This document shows, in pieces, positions 62,620 through 64,000 of a DNA stretch of 64,000 nt. The position numbers and the translations under genes are program-made. The notes beneath the pieces were generated by a model. The model saw nothing but the letters and a program-made list of their open reading frames with translations, did not search any database and was not told the origin of the DNA. Within the stretch, counting starts at the first letter, position 1. Each line of letters opens with the position of its first letter. Source of the DNA: Eubacteriales bacterium (GTDB lineage Bacteria > Bacillota > Clostridia > Lachnospirales > Lachnospiraceae); assembly GCA_030536855.1 (NCBI GenBank), contig JAUNPK010000008.1, forward strand, positions 18,144-82,143, given 5' to 3'.

Positions 62620-63915
62620 ATGAAAATCGTATCCGATATCAACTCATTTATTTATTTGATGTTGACAGTCCTGTATTTTTATCAGGCATTTTATGTAATT
62701 GTAGCCTTAGTGAATGAAAGAAAGAAACAGGCGCCTGAAGAGGAAGCTAAAACTCTTCATAAATATGCTTTTATTATTGCTGCAAGAAATGAAAATGCCG
62801 TTATTGGTAATTTGATAGACAGTATTAAAAACCAGAATTATCCTAAAGAACTTATTGATGTTATTGTTGTAGCTGATAATTGTACGGATAACACAGCTGA
62901 GATTTCAAGACAACATGGAGCTATCGTTTACGAAAGATTTGACAGTGTTAAAGTTGGAAAGGGTTACGCCCTTGATTATGTATTTAATAAGTTAGCAGAA
63001 GAAAATGGTGATTACACCTTTTATGACGGGTATTTCGTATTTGATGCCGACAATATTATAGATGTTAATTATGTTCGTGAAATGAACAAAGTATTTGACA
63101 ATGGATACAAAGTTGTAACAAGCTACCGAAATTCAAAAAATTACGATACCAACTGGATTACAGCAGGATACTCTCTCTGGTTTTTAAGAGAAGCTAAGTA
63201 TCTTAATAACCCACGTATGATATTAAAGACAAGCTGTGCAGTTTCTGGAACAGGATACCTTGTAGACAGTTCAATTATTAAACAGAATAACGGATGGAAA
63301 TGTAATCTTCTTACTGAAGACATTGAATTTTCAGTTACTAATATTTTGGAAGGTGAGAAAATCGGATATTGTGGAAATGCAGTATTTTACGATGAACAGC
63401 CAACCACTTTCAGACAATCATGGAATCAGCGTATGCGTTGGACAAAAGGATTTTATCAGGTTTTATTCAAGTATGGTAAAGATTTGATAAAGGCAATGTT
63501 TAAGCAGAAGCGCATGTTTGTGTCCTGCTATGATATGCTTATGACTCTTGCTCCTGCTACTCTTTTTACTTTAGGATTGATGCTGTTTAATGTTATAATG
63601 CTTATATGCAGTGCTACAAATCCTGTTTTATTCAAACAAATGATTGGTTCTGCATTGACAGCTGTGTGTCTTGGTCTGGTTAATTTCTACTTCATGTTAT
63701 TCTTTGTTGGACTTATAACACTTATATCAGAATGGAAAATGATTCTGGCTCCGGGAAGAAAGAAAATTATGTATCTCTTCTCTTTCCCATTGTTTATAGC
63801 TACATACATTCCAATTTCAATTGTAGCCTTGTTTAAAAAAGTTGAGTGGAAACCTATCCCTCATACTGTTGTTAAAACCATGGATGAGTTATCTCTCCAG
63901 CAATATAAGAATTAA
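62620..63915 (+). CDS. Family 2 membrane glycosyltransferase
   Basis: 431 residues. One helix at the N-terminus (about 10-30), then a cytoplasmic GT2 domain, then about three helices near the C-terminus (about 300-330, 345-370, 385-405). Catalytic features are VVADNCTDNT, the DxD-type DADN, TEDIEFS, and QRMRW (the QxxRW motif of processive synthases). A polysaccharide synthase or lipid glycosyltransferase is likely, product unknown. GAGGGGA precedes the ATG. It is the only plus-strand gene, divergent from DUF815. Confidence 0.9.
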   Translation: MKIVSDINSFIYLMLTVLYFYQAFYVIVALVNERKKQAPEEEAKTLHKYAFIIAARNENAVIGNLIDSIKNQNYPKELIDVIVVADNCTDNTAEISRQHGAIVYERFDSVKVGKGYALDYVFNKLAEENGDYTFYDGYFVFDADNIIDVNYVREMNKVFDNGYKVVTSYRNSKNYDTNWITAGYSLWFLREAKYLNNPRMILKTSCAVSGTGYLVDSSIIKQNNGWKCNLLTEDIEFSVTNILEGEKIGYCGNAVFYDEQPTTFRQSWNQRMRWTKGFYQVLFKYGKDLIKAMFKQKRMFVSCYDMLMTLAPATLFTLGLMLFNVIMLICSATNPVLFKQMIGSALTAVCLGLVNFYFMLFFVGLITLISEWKMILAPGRKKIMYLFSFPLFIATYIPISIVALFKKVEWKPIPHTVVKTMDELSLQQYKN

Positions 63916-63920
63916 AAAAA

Positions 63921-63933
63921 GGGGTCAGACCCC
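63921..63933. repeat. GGGGTCAGACCCC palindrome after the glycosyltransferase
   Basis: A 13-base palindrome (5-bp stem, CAG loop) flanked by A-rich and T-rich bases, a few bases beyond the stop. Sequences of this form recur in many bacterial genomes, often near REP-type transposases. It could also act as a terminator; the T-run after it is short. Confidence 0.4.
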
Positions 63934-64000
63934 GTAAAAATTTTATGAGTGTATGAAACTTTTTCTGTAAATTAAATAAAACCTTTAAGGTCTTCTATGA

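Noticed and set aside
1-64000. tRNA, rRNA, CRISPR array or prophage
   Set aside because: Read through on both strands without finding tRNA cloverleaf ends, repeated spacers or phage genes.

Overview
The window looks like a chromosomal segment of a motile, spore-forming, AT-rich Gram-positive bacterium of the Clostridia, most likely family Lachnospiraceae (inference from gene order, low GC and protein families; no search could be run). Spore genes (spoIVA, yqfC, yqfD, gerW/ytfJ) mark an endospore former. PilZ, GGDEF and EAL proteins and two promoters that match the flagellar sigma factor (sigma-D/sigma-28) suggest motility and c-di-GMP signalling. Almost every gene lies on the minus strand; only the last one (glycosyltransferase, 62620-63915) is on the plus strand. 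I see no tRNA, rRNA, CRISPR array, prophage or complete insertion sequence.

Layout in order of position (transcription runs right to left). 1-7.7 kb: cell shape and division cluster radC-mreB-mreC-mreD-PBP2-minC-minD, with its own promoter and a structured leader before minD. 7.9-17.8 kb: mismatch repair and tRNA modification (EAL protein, miaB, mutS, mutL, miaA, PLP enzyme). 17.9-22 kb: proline synthesis, with proB and proA separated by three genes. 22-25.5 kb: two overlapping flavoproteins and a small membrane protein. 25.6-29.4 kb: the rpsU-yqfC-yqfD-phoH-ybeY-cdd block. 29.6-35.5 kb: alaS, a membrane-anchored MutS homologue and purine salvage (deoD, apt). 35.5-43.2 kb: GGDEF protein, spoIVA, recG, YloV/YloU pair, rpmB. 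43.3-46 kb: two unrecognised proteins with sigma-D-like promoters, and a tiny hydrophobic protein. 46.1-50.8 kb: gerW/ytfJ, DUF2953 protein, two unknowns and a lysA-like decarboxylase. 50.9-58.7 kb: LRR protein, lytic transglycosylase, PilZ protein, Nudix hydrolase, PBP, FtsW/RodA protein, U32 peptidase. 58.7-62.4 kb: candidate structured RNA, zapA, ruvB, ruvA, DUF815 ATPase.

The most notable observations are these. (1) Two genes of unknown function (43283-44458 and 44616-45596) each have a sigma-D-like promoter and a leader containing a strong hairpin with GGA in its loop, the arrangement expected for flagellar-regulon genes under CsrA-type control; both proteins lack a Sec signal and could be flagellar-export substrates. 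(2) A long irregular hairpin RNA of about 145 nt directly after zapA ends in a T-run and could be a 6S-like or other small RNA. (3) minD has a dedicated promoter and a 117-nt leader with nested stems. (4) Five helically phased TTATGTAA-like repeats sit immediately upstream of the rpsU promoter.
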